A stretch of DNA of 40,933 nt from Actinomycetota bacterium (GCA_003242605.1 QGUZ01000011.1:1-40933); one strand, 5' to 3'; numbered from the stretch's first letter, positions 23,936 to 34,113 are shown. A program made the numbers and translations. Notes: generated from the sequence alone by a model not told the origin.

Positions 23936-26338
23936 TCAGGAGCCGGCCGACCCGCCGCCGGGCGTGAACGAGCCGAACACGGCCCGGCGCTGCCCGGCGT
24001 CCCGCTGCCAGGTGTCCTCCGGGGCCGACCAGCGCAGCACGTACGTGGCGCCGGAGACCGTCACCCAGCGGCTGAGCACGTGCACCGTCCCGCCGTCCCG
24101 GGTGTAGGTGAACTCCCAGTCGGCGACCGTGGCGCCGCGGTAGGGGGCCGGGGTCACCGGGTTGATCTGGAGCATGCGGTAGTCCGGATACTCGCCCGCG
24201 TCGACCGACCGGCGCTCGGCGTCGAGCACCGCGTCGAGGACCGCGGGCTGCGGCCGGGCGAGCCGCGTCACGGTGAACGTGCGGGTGCCGTCCGCGAACC
24301 GCACCGTGCGGCCGGAGCTCGAGGCGGTCATGCCGTCGGGCACGTCGACGGTGAAGCCGGACGGGTCGGCGTGCCGGCGCAGGCCCGGGGCGGAGGCGTC
24401 GGAGGTCTCGACCTTGGCGGCGGTGTCGCTCGTGGTGGTGAGGTCGCCGGTCCCGGTCCCGGTCCCGGTCTCGCCGGCCGAGTCCGGCGGCTCGGGGACG
24501 CGGTCCTCCGGGTACTCGGTGACCTTGCTGAACGGCGCCGAGGACCGGGCGCGCTTGTCGTCGTCGCTCCCGCCGGACAGCGCGGACCAGACGATGATGA
24601 CGATCACCGCGAGGCCGGCGAGGGCGATGCCGACGAGCGCGAACATGCCGGTGCGGCTCTCCACCTTCGCCGAGCGCTTCTGCAGCTCGTTGCCGCCGAG
24701 GGCGGAGAGCTCGAAGATCTCGGTGCCGAGGCCGGGCGGCTCGTGGTCCGGCACGGGCGGGTACGACCCGGTGCCGCCGCCGGGGTACGGCCCGGGGCCG
24801 CCCTGGCCGAGGCCGTACTGACCGGGAGCCTGCTGGCCAGGGCTGTGCTGGCCGAAGCCCTGCTGACCTGAACCCTGCTGGCCGAAGCCCTGCTGGCCGG
24901 GATGCCCCTGCCCGCCGTACGGCTGCGCCGGGTACGGGCCGGTGGACGGCTGCCCGGGCTGCTGCGGGCCCTGCTGCCCGGGCCCGGCCTGGGGCGGGGC
25001 GGCGAACGGGCTCTCCAGGTTGACCATGGTGGCCTGCTCGTCGGGCGCGGGTCCGCCCTGGCCGGCGGGCGCACCCGGCGGCGCGGCGGGGCCGGGCGCG
25101 GGCGGCCGCCGGCCCGGCCGGCCCGCCCGCGGCCCCCGCCACGGCTGCCCGCCGGGCGGCGGCGCGCCCGGGGCCTGACCGGCCCCCCGACCCGCCCCGC
25201 CCGTGGGCGGGGGCGGCCGCCGGGACGGCGGGGTGGTGCGGCGCGGGGCCGTGTAGAGGCCGCTGCTCTTGGGGCGGGCCATGTACACGGTCCGGTTGCC
25301 GTCGGGCTCGTCGGTGGACAGGTACGGCGTCGGCCCCATCGGCTCGGTGCCCTGGGCGTCGCGCCCGTCCTGGCCGACGCCGATGCCGCTCACCGCGGCG
25401 GCGCCGACGAGCTTCGGGCCGGTGTCGATCGGGCCCCGGACCTTCTCCGGCTGCCGGTTGGCGTCCGCGCTGTCGCCGCGGTGCACCGGCCGCGCGGTCG
25501 CGGACAGATCGGGGGCGCGGCCGTCGGCGACCGCGCGCAGCATGGCGTCGGCCTGCTCGGCGGTGAGGCGCAGGGTGTGGTCCTTCTCCAGCAGGCCCTC
25601 GATGATCGGCCGCAGCGGGCCGGCCTGGGTGGGCGGCTCGGCGGTCTCGGTCATGAGCGCGGCGAGCGTGGCGGCGACCGAGCCGCGTTCGTACGCGGGC
25701 CGCCCCTCGACCGCGAAGTAGAGGGTGGCGCCGAGCGACCACAGGTCCGACTCGGGCCCGGCGTACTCGCCGCGCGCCCGCTCCGGCGCGGTGTAGCCCG
25801 GGGACCCGATCACCATGCCGGTCTTGGTGAGGTCGCTGTCGCCGGCCGCCTTGGCGATGCCGAAGTCGGTGAGCACGACGCGGCCGGTGTCGGTGAGCAG
25901 CACGTTGCTCGGCTTGACGTCGCGGTGGAGGATGCCCTGGGCGTGGGCGGCGCGCAGCGCGCTGAGCAGGTCGACGCCGATCTGCGCGACGAGCCGGGGC
26001 GGCAGCGGGCCCTCCTCCTCGATGACCTGCTCGAGGGAGCGGCCCTCGACCAGCTCCATGATGATCCAGGGAAGGCCGTCCACCACGATGGCGTCGTGCA
26101 CGGTGGCGACCGAGGGATGGTTGAAGCGCGCGGCGAGGCGCGCCTCACGGATCATGCGTTCGCGCAGCTCGGCCTGCTGCTCGGCGGTGAGCCCAGGGTC
26201 CCGGCGGATCTGTTTCACCGCCACCTCGCGCCCGAGCGACCGGTCCCAGGCACGCCAGACCGTGCCCATGGTTCCTCTGCCGAGGGGGGCCGTCAACTCG
26301 TAGCGGTCGGCGAGCAACCGCGTGTGCTCTTCCGGCAT
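23936..26338 (-). CDS. Membrane Ser/Thr protein kinase with Gly/Gln/Pro repeat linker
   Basis: This 800-residue PknB-like kinase starts with a catalytic domain (about 13-265): Gly loop GRGTMG, K42, catalytic D140 in HRDVKPSN, D158 in DFG, GYTAPERARG, DLWSLGATL. A long Pro/Gly/Gln-rich cytoplasmic linker (about 360-540) contains repeated GQQGFGQQ-type units (485-520). One membrane helix (about 565-587) leads to an extracellular domain of about 190 residues (FTVDVPDGMTASSSGRTVRF, WEFTYTRDGGTVHVLSRWV) that is not a PASTA repeat and may sense a ligand. The ATG (26336-26338) has no ribosome site but TATCTT seven bases upstream. A second kinase gene lies 42 bases upstream. Confidence 0.93.
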   Translation of the reverse strand: MPEEHTRLLADRYELTAPLGRGTMGTVWRAWDRSLGREVAVKQIRRDPGLTAEQQAELRERMIREARLAARFNHPSVATVHDAIVVDGLPWIIMELVEGRSLEQVIEEEGPLPPRLVAQIGVDLLSALRAAHAQGILHRDVKPSNVLLTDTGRVVLTDFGIAKAAGDSDLTKTGMVIGSPGYTAPERARGEYAGPESDLWSLGATLYFAVEGRPAYERGSVAATLAALMTETAEPPTQAGPLRPIIEGLLEKDHTLRLTAEQADAMLRAVADGRAPDLSATARPVHRGDSADANRQPEKVRGPIDTGPKLVGAAAVSGIGVGQDGRDAQGTEPMGPTPYLSTDEPDGNRTVYMARPKSSGLYTAPRRTTPPSRRPPPPTGGAGRGAGQAPGAPPPGGQPWRGPRAGRPGRRPPAPGPAAPPGAPAGQGGPAPDEQATMVNLESPFAAPPQAGPGQQGPQQPGQPSTGPYPAQPYGGQGHPGQQGFGQQGSGQQGFGQHSPGQQAPGQYGLGQGGPGPYPGGGTGSYPPVPDHEPPGLGTEIFELSALGGNELQKRSAKVESRTGMFALVGIALAGLAVIVIIVWSALSGGSDDDKRARSSAPFSKVTEYPEDRVPEPPDSAGETGTGTGTGDLTTTSDTAAKVETSDASAPGLRRHADPSGFTVDVPDGMTASSSGRTVRFADGTRTFTVTRLARPQPAVLDAVLDAERRSVDAGEYPDYRMLQINPVTPAPYRGATVADWEFTYTRDGGTVHVLSRWVTVSGATYVLRWSAPEDTWQRDAGQRRAVFGSFTPGGGSAGS

Positions 26339-26345
26339 GAGTATG

Positions 26346-26351
26346 AAGATA
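26346..26351 (-). promoter_or_regulatory. -10 box TATCTT, leaderless start of the membrane kinase
   Basis: TATCTT ends seven bases before the ATG at 26338 on the minus strand, and there is no Shine-Dalgarno sequence. The downstream kinase may therefore have its own promoter in addition to readthrough from the first. Confidence 0.45.
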
Positions 26352-26380
26352 GCCCGCCGCGCTTGAGCCGCGCTTTCCGG

Positions 26381-27553
26381 TCACTTGCGCAAGCGCGGGG
26401 GCAGGAACCGGCGGGGGATTATGGACCGTACTAAAGTGGACAATTGCCGCATAAAGGGATGAAGCGCACCGAAAGTCGACGGGTCCGGCTGTCGCCGGTG
26501 CGCTCCCTCGAACGGCCGCCGCGTTCCGGCCGTCGTGTCCTTCCGCTGCCAGGCCGGCTGCGTGCCGGAGCCGCGGGCGCGGGAATCCTGCGGTGACGAC
26601 ACGCGCAGCGTGCCGGCGCGGTGCTGGCCGCGGTGCTGCGGCTTGTGCGACGACCTGCGGTGCAGCGCGGCGGTCGCCGCCTGCGGCAGGCGGAACGAAC
26701 GGTGGGGCGTTCCGCCGAGCGGCTCCTCGGCCGAGCCGCCCGCCGCGACCCGGGCGAGCATGAGCGCGGCGCGGGTGCCGTCGAGCCGCTGCCGCGGGTC
26801 GATCTGCAGCAGGCCGGTGAGCACCGGGGCGAGCGGCCCGGCCCGCTCCATCGGGATCGGCTCGCCGCTGGTGAGCGCGGCGAGCGCGGCGGCCGCGGAA
26901 CGCCTGCCGTGCAGGCCGCGGCCCTCGACCGCGGTGTACAGGGTGGCCCCGAGCGACCACAGGTCCCCGGCGGGGGAGGCCTTGTCGCCGAGGATGCGCT
27001 CGGGCGCGATGTATCCGGCCGAGCCGAGCACGATGCCGGCCTGGGTGAGCGCGACGTCGCCCTCGAGGGCGGCGAGTCCGAAGTCGGTGAGTACCACCCG
27101 GTCCTCGGTGACGAGCACGTTGCTCGGCTTGACGTCGCGGTGGAGGATGCCCTTGGCGTGCACCGCGCGCAGTGCCCCGAGCACGTGACGGCCGATCTCG
27201 GCGACCCGGCGCGGCGGCAGCGGACCCTCCTGCCGGATGACCTCCTCGAGGGACCGGGCGCGCAGCAGCTCCATCACGATCCACGGGCGGTCGTCCTCGG
27301 TGACCACGTCGTACACGGTGATCACCGACGGGTGGGAGACCATCGCGGTCGCCCGGCCCTCGCGCTCGGTGCGGGCGCAGAGCTCCGCGCGCAGCTCCTC
27401 GTCGAGGACGTTCGGCAGGCGCACCTCCTTGACCGCGACCTCACGGTCGAGGAGGTCGTCGTAGGCCCGCCACACGGTGCCCATGCCGCCGCGCCCGACC
27501 GGTTCCAACAGCCGGTATCGATCGGCGAGCCGGTATCCGGAGGGCGCACGCAT
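26381..27553 (-). CDS. Soluble Ser/Thr protein kinase
   Basis: The protein is 390 residues from ATG at 27551-27553. Kinase domain (about 13-265): GRGGMGTVWRA, K42, D140 in HRDVKPSN, DFGLAALEGD, GYIAPERILG, DLWSLGATLY. The C-terminal 120 residues are basic and Ser/His/Arg-rich, with a short hydrophobic patch near the end (TLVRSIIPRRFLPPRLRK) but no clear membrane helix, so it is probably cytoplasmic or peripherally membrane-bound. A longer form from ATG at 27649 is possible but not preferred: TAAGCT lies exactly seven bases before the chosen ATG, and the extra 32 residues look non-coding. Kinase pair probably arose by duplication; domain order is the same. Confidence 0.92.
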   Translation of the reverse strand: MRAPSGYRLADRYRLLEPVGRGGMGTVWRAYDDLLDREVAVKEVRLPNVLDEELRAELCARTEREGRATAMVSHPSVITVYDVVTEDDRPWIVMELLRARSLEEVIRQEGPLPPRRVAEIGRHVLGALRAVHAKGILHRDVKPSNVLVTEDRVVLTDFGLAALEGDVALTQAGIVLGSAGYIAPERILGDKASPAGDLWSLGATLYTAVEGRGLHGRRSAAAALAALTSGEPIPMERAGPLAPVLTGLLQIDPRQRLDGTRAALMLARVAAGGSAEEPLGGTPHRSFRLPQAATAALHRRSSHKPQHRGQHRAGTLRVSSPQDSRARGSGTQPAWQRKDTTAGTRRPFEGAHRRQPDPSTFGALHPFMRQLSTLVRSIIPRRFLPPRLRK

Positions 27554-27560
27554 GGGTCGC

Positions 27561-27566
27561 AGCTTA
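27561..27566 (-). promoter_or_regulatory. -10 box TAAGCT, leaderless start of the soluble kinase
   Basis: TAAGCT-N7-ATG on the minus strand. This decides the start codon in favour of 27553. Confidence 0.5.
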
Positions 27567-27632
27567 CCGATTTGTTCCCGGCTGCCAGAAGGCAGTGGCC
27601 CGAATCTTTGTTGGGACCTTCGGTCAATCTTC

Positions 27633-27648
27633 TGACTGTCGTCAGTCA
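27633..27648. promoter_or_regulatory. Palindrome TGACTG-TCGT-CAGTCA upstream of the soluble kinase
   Basis: A perfect 16-base inverted repeat centred about 88 bases before the presumed transcription start. Suitable as an operator for an unknown regulator. Confidence 0.45.
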
Positions 27649-27649
27649 T

Positions 27650-27984
27650 GGGCTCTGCAGTCCCAATAGTTCAGCCACATACGTCACGGCACGTTACCCA
27701 TCGCCGGAACTTCGGGCCTCGTACCCTGCAATGGCGCCTGGAAAGCGACACCACCATACCGAGTGGCGGCGGGACGGCCAATGCAGATCGAGCGAATACG
27801 GCGTCCGGTGACGGACTTCGCCGTGCCCTTCGTCAGGTAAGACGTCGGTAACGCGAACTTTGTTCAGTGCCGGCCTCTTCAGTGCCGGCTCTTCGGTGCC
27901 GGCCTGTTGTTCGGTGCCCGGCCTGTTCGCCGCCGGCCCGGTGGGGTGCCGGCCGGTCAGGTACCGGCGTTCCCCGGGGCGGTT
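27650..27984. repeat. Gene-free tract with four degenerate TTCRGTGCCGGCCT repeats
   Basis: The tract contains no supported gene. Copies of a TTC(A/G)GTGCC(C)GGC unit start at 27863, 27878, 27892 and 27910. A 19-codon frame (27781-27840, MQIERIRRPVTDFAVPFVR) begins after GGGACGG and is the only peptide-like item; nothing lies downstream of it on that strand, so I do not call it a gene. Confidence 0.45.
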
Positions 27985-28018
27985 CCGGCCGCCGCCGTGC
28001 CCGGGCGGCGGCGGCCGG
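27985..28018 (-). terminator. Strong terminator of the class I fumarase gene
   Basis: CCGGCCGCCGCCG (27985-27997) pairs perfectly with CGGCGGCGGCCGG (28006-28018) around an eight-base loop: 13 G-C pairs, starting 30 bases past the fumarase stop. Confidence 0.75.
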
Positions 28019-28048
28019 TGCCGATGACGTGCGGTGGCCTCGGGCCGG

Positions 28049-29704
<1,656 letters not shown>

Positions 29705-29714
29705 CGCGCTCCTC

Positions 29715-30662
29715 CTAGGTTTTCCTAGAGATTACGACCCCGCCGCGAAGCCCCATCACGATGCCCGCGATGACGAGCCCGGCGCCCGCGAGGTCGGCCG
29801 GGGCGGGGGTGCCGAGGCCGAGCACGACCGTGGTGGCGAGCGAGCCCACCGGGATGAGCCCGGCGAGCAGGCCCGCCCGCTGCGGGCCGAGCCGGGGCAG
29901 GCCGGTGTACCAGAGCAGGAACGCGACCACCGTGATCACGATGGCGAGGTAGCCGAGGCCGAGCGCCTCGGCCGCGGTCGGCGCCCGCAGGATGCCGCCG
30001 CCGTCCACGGCGAGCCCGATCGCCACCAGCAGCGGTACGGCGAGCGCGCACGCGTACGCCGACACCCGCACCGCGCCGAGCTTGGGCAGCAGCGGCAGCG
30101 CGAGCAGCGAGAAGCACACCTCGCAGCCGAGCGCGACCAGCGACCAGGCCAGCCCGGCCGGGGTGCCGCTGCCGAGCCCGGTGGCGAGCGTCGCCCCGGC
30201 GACCACGACGGCCGCGGCCGCGACCACGCGCGGCGACGGCCGGCCGCCGACCAGGGCGAGCACGAGCGGGACCGTGCCGAGCACGGTGCCGGAGAGGGTG
30301 GGCCCGGCCGCGTTCGCCGACTCGATCACCGCCACGTTGAACACGACCAGCCCGGTCATCGCCAGCGCGACGAGCAGCGCCGCGTCCCGCGCGGTGAGCC
30401 GCGCCGTGGCCGGGCCGCGCAGCCGGGCCACGGCGAGCAGGATCGCGGCGGCCGCCGCGTACCGCACCGCCTGCCCGCCGTACACCGGATAGTCGGCGAT
30501 CAGCGCGGAGACCGCGGTGAGCGTGCCGACGAGGAACATCGCCGAGGCCGCGCAGGCCAGGCCGGCGAGCCAGGCGCGCCCGCGGTCGGCGGCGGGCGGC
30601 GGGGCGGGAGCGGGGCTCCGCCTCGATTGCGTCGAAGTGGGTTGTTCGTGCCGCACGTTCAC
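29715..30662 (-). CDS. EamA/DMT-family transporter
   Basis: The product is a 315-residue integral membrane protein with ten predicted helices in two EamA repeats (first from LAGLACAASAMFLVGTLTAV, second from PAGLAWSLVALGCEVCFSLL); FLLWYTGLPRLGPQRAGLLA is typical of the second repeat. Family members export amino acids or metabolites; the substrate is unknown. GTG at 30660-30662 has no ribosome site but TAGCAT seven bases upstream, so the message is probably leaderless. It is divergent from a MocR regulator, a common arrangement in which the PLP-binding regulator controls the exporter. The stop codon overlaps the ribosome site of the class I fumarase. Confidence 0.88.
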   Translation of the reverse strand: MNVRHEQPTSTQSRRSPAPAPPPAADRGRAWLAGLACAASAMFLVGTLTAVSALIADYPVYGGQAVRYAAAAAILLAVARLRGPATARLTARDAALLVALAMTGLVVFNVAVIESANAAGPTLSGTVLGTVPLVLALVGGRPSPRVVAAAAVVVAGATLATGLGSGTPAGLAWSLVALGCEVCFSLLALPLLPKLGAVRVSAYACALAVPLLVAIGLAVDGGGILRAPTAAEALGLGYLAIVITVVAFLLWYTGLPRLGPQRAGLLAGLIPVGSLATTVVLGLGTPAPADLAGAGLVIAGIVMGLRGGVVISRKT

Positions 30663-30669
30663 GGCGAGG

Positions 30670-30675
30670 ATGCTA
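30670..30675 (-). promoter_or_regulatory. -10 box TAGCAT of the EamA gene
   Basis: TAGCAT-N7-GTG on the minus strand. The neighbouring dyad at 30683-30706 covers where the spacer and -35 region would lie. Confidence 0.5.
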
Positions 30676-30682
30676 GGAACGC

Positions 30683-30706
30683 AATGGACCCCGTCCCTGG
30701 TCCATT
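30683..30706. promoter_or_regulatory. Perfect dyad AATGGACC-N8-GGTCCATT between EamA and MocR genes
   Basis: Eight-base arms (30683-30690 and 30699-30706) with an eight-base spacer in the 67-base divergent region; GGACCA recurs at 30723-30728 just before the MocR start. This is the natural candidate for the MocR operator controlling both directions. Confidence 0.65.
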
Positions 30707-30729
30707 CACGAGCCGGAACCGAGGACCAA

Positions 30730-32202
30730 TTGCCCGATCTGCACCTGTCCGTCGACCGCGCCAAGGGCGGCGTCGCCGCCCAGATCGCCCGCGGGCTGCG
30801 CGACGCGATCCGCTCCGGCCGCCTCCGCCCCGGCGAGCGGCTCCCCGCCACCCGCGAGCTCGCCCGCGACCTCGGCCTGTCCCGGGGCGTGGTGGTCGAG
30901 GCGTACGAGCAGCTCGTCGCCGAGGGCTTCCTCGTCTCCCGGGTGGGCGCGGGCACCCGGGTGGCGCCGCTCGCCGTGGCCGGTGACCAGGGCGCGGACG
31001 GCGACCCCGGTAACGGCGACGGCGCGGCGCGGGACGGCGCGGACGGCGTCCGGCCCCGGCGGACCGGCCCGGGCGGGCGGTCGTTCGCGGCCGCGGACCG
31101 GTGGCGGTCGTACTACGGCTACCGGCCGACCTCGCCGGATTTGTCGATGTTCCCCCGGCAGCGGTGGCTCGCCGCGGTACGGCACGTGCTCGCCACGGTG
31201 CCGCACGACGGGCTCGACTACGGCGACCCGGGCGGGGTGCCGCAGCTGCGCGCCGAGCTCGCCGCCTACCTGCGGCGGGTGCGCGCCGCCGCCGCCACCC
31301 CCGAGAACGTGGTGGTGGTGAGCGGGGTGGCCCAGGCGCTCACCCTCGTCGTGCGCCACCTCGCCCGCCTGCGCGGCGGCCGGGTCCGGCTCGCCGTGGA
31401 GGACCCGACCACGCCCCGCCCGCTGCCGCTGCTGCGCTCGGCCGGCGCGGAGCTGATCCCGGTGCCGGTCGACGACGAGGGCATGGACGCCGCGGCGCTG
31501 CGCCGCAGCGGCGCCGAGGCGGCGCTGCTCACGCCCGCGCACAACTACCCGACCGGCGTGGTGCTCTCCCCGCGCCGCCGCGCCGAGATCGCCGCGTGGG
31601 CGGCCGAGACCGGCGCGATCGTGCTCGAGGACGACTACGACGCCGAGTTCCGCTTCGACCGCGACCCGGTCGGCTGCCTGCAGGGCCTCGCCCCCGGCCA
31701 CGTGGTGCTCGCGGGCAGCGTGAGCAAGTCGCTCGCCCCCGGGCTGCGGCTCGGCTGGCTCGTCGCCCCCGGGCCGATCGCGCAGGCGATCCGGCAGGCC
31801 CGCGAGGAGGAGGACCTCGGCTCGCCGGTGATCGACCAGTTCGCGCTCGCGCACTTCATCGCGACCGGCGGCTACGACCGGCACCTGCGCCGCATGCGCC
31901 GCGAGTACCGGGCGCGGCGGGACGCGATGGTGCGCGCCCTCGCCGAGCACCTGCCGCAGGTGCGGGTGCCCGGCGTCGCGGCCGGGCTCCACCTGTACGC
32001 CGAGCTGCCGCCCGGCTGGGACGAGGAGCGGGTGGTCGCCGCGGCGGCCGCCGCCGGGCTCACGGCCGACCCGGTCGCCCCGGCGCGCACCGCCCCGGGC
32101 CCGCCCGCCGTCGTGATCGGCTTCGCCCGCCTGCCGGTGCACCGGATCGAGGCGGCGGTGCGCGAGCTCGCCGCGGCCGTCCGGCCGTACGGCACACCCT
32201 GA
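30730..32202 (+). CDS. MocR-family (GntR/PLP aminotransferase-like) regulator
   Basis: The 490-residue regulator has a GntR winged helix (about 12-75: IARGLRDAIRSGRLRPGERL, RELARDLGLSRGVVVEAYEQ) joined by a Gly/Asp-rich linker (about 85-120) to a fold-type I aminotransferase-like domain. The pyridoxal phosphate lysine is K333 in GSVSKSLAPGLRLGW; LEDDYDAEFRF and PAHNYPTG are the usual cofactor neighbours. TTG at 30730 is preferred: GAGG precedes it, and MPDLHLSVDR starts like other MocR proteins. ATG at 30670 is in frame but has no usable site. Its effector is probably pyridoxal phosphate plus an amino compound, possibly the EamA substrate (inference). Confidence 0.92.
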   Translation: MPDLHLSVDRAKGGVAAQIARGLRDAIRSGRLRPGERLPATRELARDLGLSRGVVVEAYEQLVAEGFLVSRVGAGTRVAPLAVAGDQGADGDPGNGDGAARDGADGVRPRRTGPGGRSFAAADRWRSYYGYRPTSPDLSMFPRQRWLAAVRHVLATVPHDGLDYGDPGGVPQLRAELAAYLRRVRAAAATPENVVVVSGVAQALTLVVRHLARLRGGRVRLAVEDPTTPRPLPLLRSAGAELIPVPVDDEGMDAAALRRSGAEAALLTPAHNYPTGVVLSPRRRAEIAAWAAETGAIVLEDDYDAEFRFDRDPVGCLQGLAPGHVVLAGSVSKSLAPGLRLGWLVAPGPIAQAIRQAREEEDLGSPVIDQFALAHFIATGGYDRHLRRMRREYRARRDAMVRALAEHLPQVRVPGVAAGLHLYAELPPGWDEERVVAAAAAAGLTADPVAPARTAPGPPAVVIGFARLPVHRIEAAVRELAAAVRPYGTP

Positions 32203-32264
32203 CCGGGCGCCGATGTGCGTGCCGGTGTGACGCGTTCGAGATGTACGGGGCCGCTGCGGTGACC

Positions 32265-32270
32265 TAGTGT
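32265..32270 (+). promoter_or_regulatory. -10 box TAGTGT, leaderless start of the DUF1707 gene
   Basis: TAGTGT-N7-GTG, and no Shine-Dalgarno sequence in front of the GTG at 32278. Confidence 0.5.
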
Positions 32271-32277
32271 CAATGGC

Positions 32278-32967
32278 GTGGAGAGCAACCCTCGGTCCTC
32301 ATCGCTCGGCCGCAGCCTCGCGGAGAGCCTGACCGGCCTGTGGCAGGCCTGGGAGGCCCGCCGCCTCCCCGCCGCCGGGGCGCCGCCGGAGCACGGCGTG
32401 CCCGTGTCCGAGCTGCGCGCCTCGGACGCCGACCGGGAGCGCGTCGTGGCGGTGCTGCAGGAGGCCTACGCCGACGGGCGGCTCACCATGCTCGAGCACG
32501 AGGAGCGGGTGGAGCACGCCTACCGGGCGAAGACGCTCGGCGAGCTGGCCGCGCTCACCGCCGACCTGCTCCCGCCCGAGCAGCAGCCGCTCGACATCGA
32601 CGACCGCCCGGTCACCGCGCTGTTCCGCAAGGAGCGGCGGGACGGCCGCTGGGTGGTGCCGTCCCGGTACACCGCGACCGCGATCGGCACCACGGTCACC
32701 CTCGACCTGCGCGAGGCGCTGCTGCAGTCCCACCACGTGACGCTCGAGGTCACCGTGGTCGGAGGCACCCTCGAGCTCATCGTCCCCGAGGGCGTCCAGG
32801 TGGAGATGCCGGCGAAGGCCACGTTCGGCGACAAGAAGAACCGGGTGCGCGCCGTACCGAGCCCGCGGGCCCCGCTGATCGAGGTCACCGGGCGGGTGAT
32901 GTTCGGCTCGATCGTCGCCAAGACCCCTAAGCCGCCGAAGAAGGGCCGGTCCCGCCGCTCCGGCTAG
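32278..32967 (+). CDS. DUF1707 and LiaF-like C-terminal domain protein
   Basis: This is a 229-residue protein. The DUF1707 domain (about 43-98: VSELRASDADRERVVAVLQE, AYADGRLTMLEHEERVEHAY) is a short helical unit frequent in actinobacteria and thought to be regulatory or DNA-binding. The C-terminal half (about 125-215) is a beta-strand solenoid like the 'cell wall-active antibiotics response' domain of LiaF (TVTLDLREALLQSHHVTLEV, ELIVPEGVQVEM). No membrane helix. A basic tail (PKPPKKGRSRRSG) ends it. GTG at 32278 fits a leaderless start. Converges with glpX. Confidence 0.87.
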   Translation: MESNPRSSSLGRSLAESLTGLWQAWEARRLPAAGAPPEHGVPVSELRASDADRERVVAVLQEAYADGRLTMLEHEERVEHAYRAKTLGELAALTADLLPPEQQPLDIDDRPVTALFRKERRDGRWVVPSRYTATAIGTTVTLDLREALLQSHHVTLEVTVVGGTLELIVPEGVQVEMPAKATFGDKKNRVRAVPSPRAPLIEVTGRVMFGSIVAKTPKPPKKGRSRRSG

Positions 32968-33004
32968 CGGCGGGACGCCCGGCGGACCCGGGCGCGGCCC
33001 GCCG

Positions 33005-33020
33005 GTCCGCCCATGCGGAC
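33005..33020. terminator. Stem between convergent DUF1707 and glpX genes
   Basis: GTCCGC and GCGGAC pair around CCAT in the 78-base gap. Position suits a bidirectional terminator. Confidence 0.4.
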
Positions 33021-33045
33021 GCGCGGGCCGCTCGCGCGCCGCGGC

Positions 33046-34086
33046 TCACACCGCGGTGTCGAAGTTGATCGCGCTGTACGCGCGCAGCTTCCACAGCCGG
33101 TGCTCGCTCTCGATCTTGCGGACGGTGCCGGACCGGCTGCGCATCACCAGCGAGTTCGTGATCGCGCACCCGCCGCGGTACCGCACGCCGCGCATGAGCT
33201 CGCCGTCGGTGATGCCGGTGGCGGCGAAGAACACGTCGTCGGACTTGACCAGGTCGTCGATGGTGAGCACCCGGTCGAGGTCGTGCCCGGCGTCGAGCGC
33301 GCGGCGGCGCTCGGCGTCGTCCCGCGGCCACAGCCTGCCCTGGATCACGCCGCCGAGGCACTTGAGCGCGCAGGCGGCGATGATGCCCTCCGGCGTGCCG
33401 CCGATGCCGAGCATGAGGTCGATGCCGGTGTCCGGGCGGGCCGCCATGATCGCGCCGGCGACGTCGCCGTCGGTGATGAACTTGATCCGCGCGCCGGTCT
33501 CCCGGATCTCCTTGACGATCTGCTCGTGGCGGGGCCGGTCGAGGATGACCACGGTGACGTCCTGCGGCGCGCAGCCCTTCGCCCGGGCGACCGCGGCGAT
33601 GTTCGCCGCCACCGGGGCGTTGATGTCCACCACCGACGCCGCCTCCGGGCCGGTGACCAGCTTCTCCATGTAGAAGACCGCGGACGGGTCGTACATCGAG
33701 CCGCGCTCGCTCACCGCGATCACCGAGATCGCGTTCGACATGCCCATCGCGGTGAGCCGGGTGCCGTCGATCGGGTCCACGGCGACGTCGCACTCGGGGG
33801 CGTCGGGGTGCGCCGAGCCGACGTGCTCGCCGTTGTACAGCATCGGGGCGTTGTCCTTCTCGCCCTCACCGATCACCACGACACCGTTCATCGACACCGT
33901 GTTGATCAACTGGCGCATCGCGTTCACGGCCGCGCGGTCGGCCCCGTTCTTGTCGCCGCGGCCGACCCAGCGGGCCGCCGCCATCGCCGCCGCCTCGGTC
34001 ACCCGTACCAGCTCAAGCGCGAGGTTGCGGTCGGGCGCGTGCTCCTTGGTGGCCAGCGGCGGGGGTACCGGAGTCTGGTCGGACAT
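33046..34086 (-). CDS. glpX: Fructose-1,6-bisphosphatase, class II
   Basis: GlpX dephosphorylates fructose 1,6-bisphosphate, the late gluconeogenic step, and so acts in the same pathway as the PEP carboxykinase encoded upstream. The 346-residue protein shows GDKNGADRAAVNAMR, VVIGEGEKDNAPML, the metal site DVAVDPIDGTRLTAMGMSNA, ITDGDVAGAIMA and GIGGTPEGIIAACALKCLGG. ATG at 34084-34086 has AAGGGC about seven bases upstream, and a good promoter lies about 30 bases further. GlpX is the main actinobacterial bisphosphatase. Confidence 0.96.
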   Translation of the reverse strand: MSDQTPVPPPLATKEHAPDRNLALELVRVTEAAAMAAARWVGRGDKNGADRAAVNAMRQLINTVSMNGVVVIGEGEKDNAPMLYNGEHVGSAHPDAPECDVAVDPIDGTRLTAMGMSNAISVIAVSERGSMYDPSAVFYMEKLVTGPEAASVVDINAPVAANIAAVARAKGCAPQDVTVVILDRPRHEQIVKEIRETGARIKFITDGDVAGAIMAARPDTGIDLMLGIGGTPEGIIAACALKCLGGVIQGRLWPRDDAERRRALDAGHDLDRVLTIDDLVKSDDVFFAATGITDGELMRGVRYRGGCAITNSLVMRSRSGTVRKIESEHRLWKLRAYSAINFDTAV

Positions 34087-34113
34087 GATGGAGCCCTTCT
34101 ACGCGAAACTGCC

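Noticed and set aside
27554..27649. Longer soluble-kinase form starting at 27649
   Set aside because: No ribosome site and non-coding-like residues; the ATG at 27553 has a -10 box at the exact leaderless distance.
27781..27840. 19-codon frame MQIERIRRPVTDFAVPFVR
   Set aside because: No gene follows on that strand and there is no conservation evidence; chance is likely. Search of relatives would decide.
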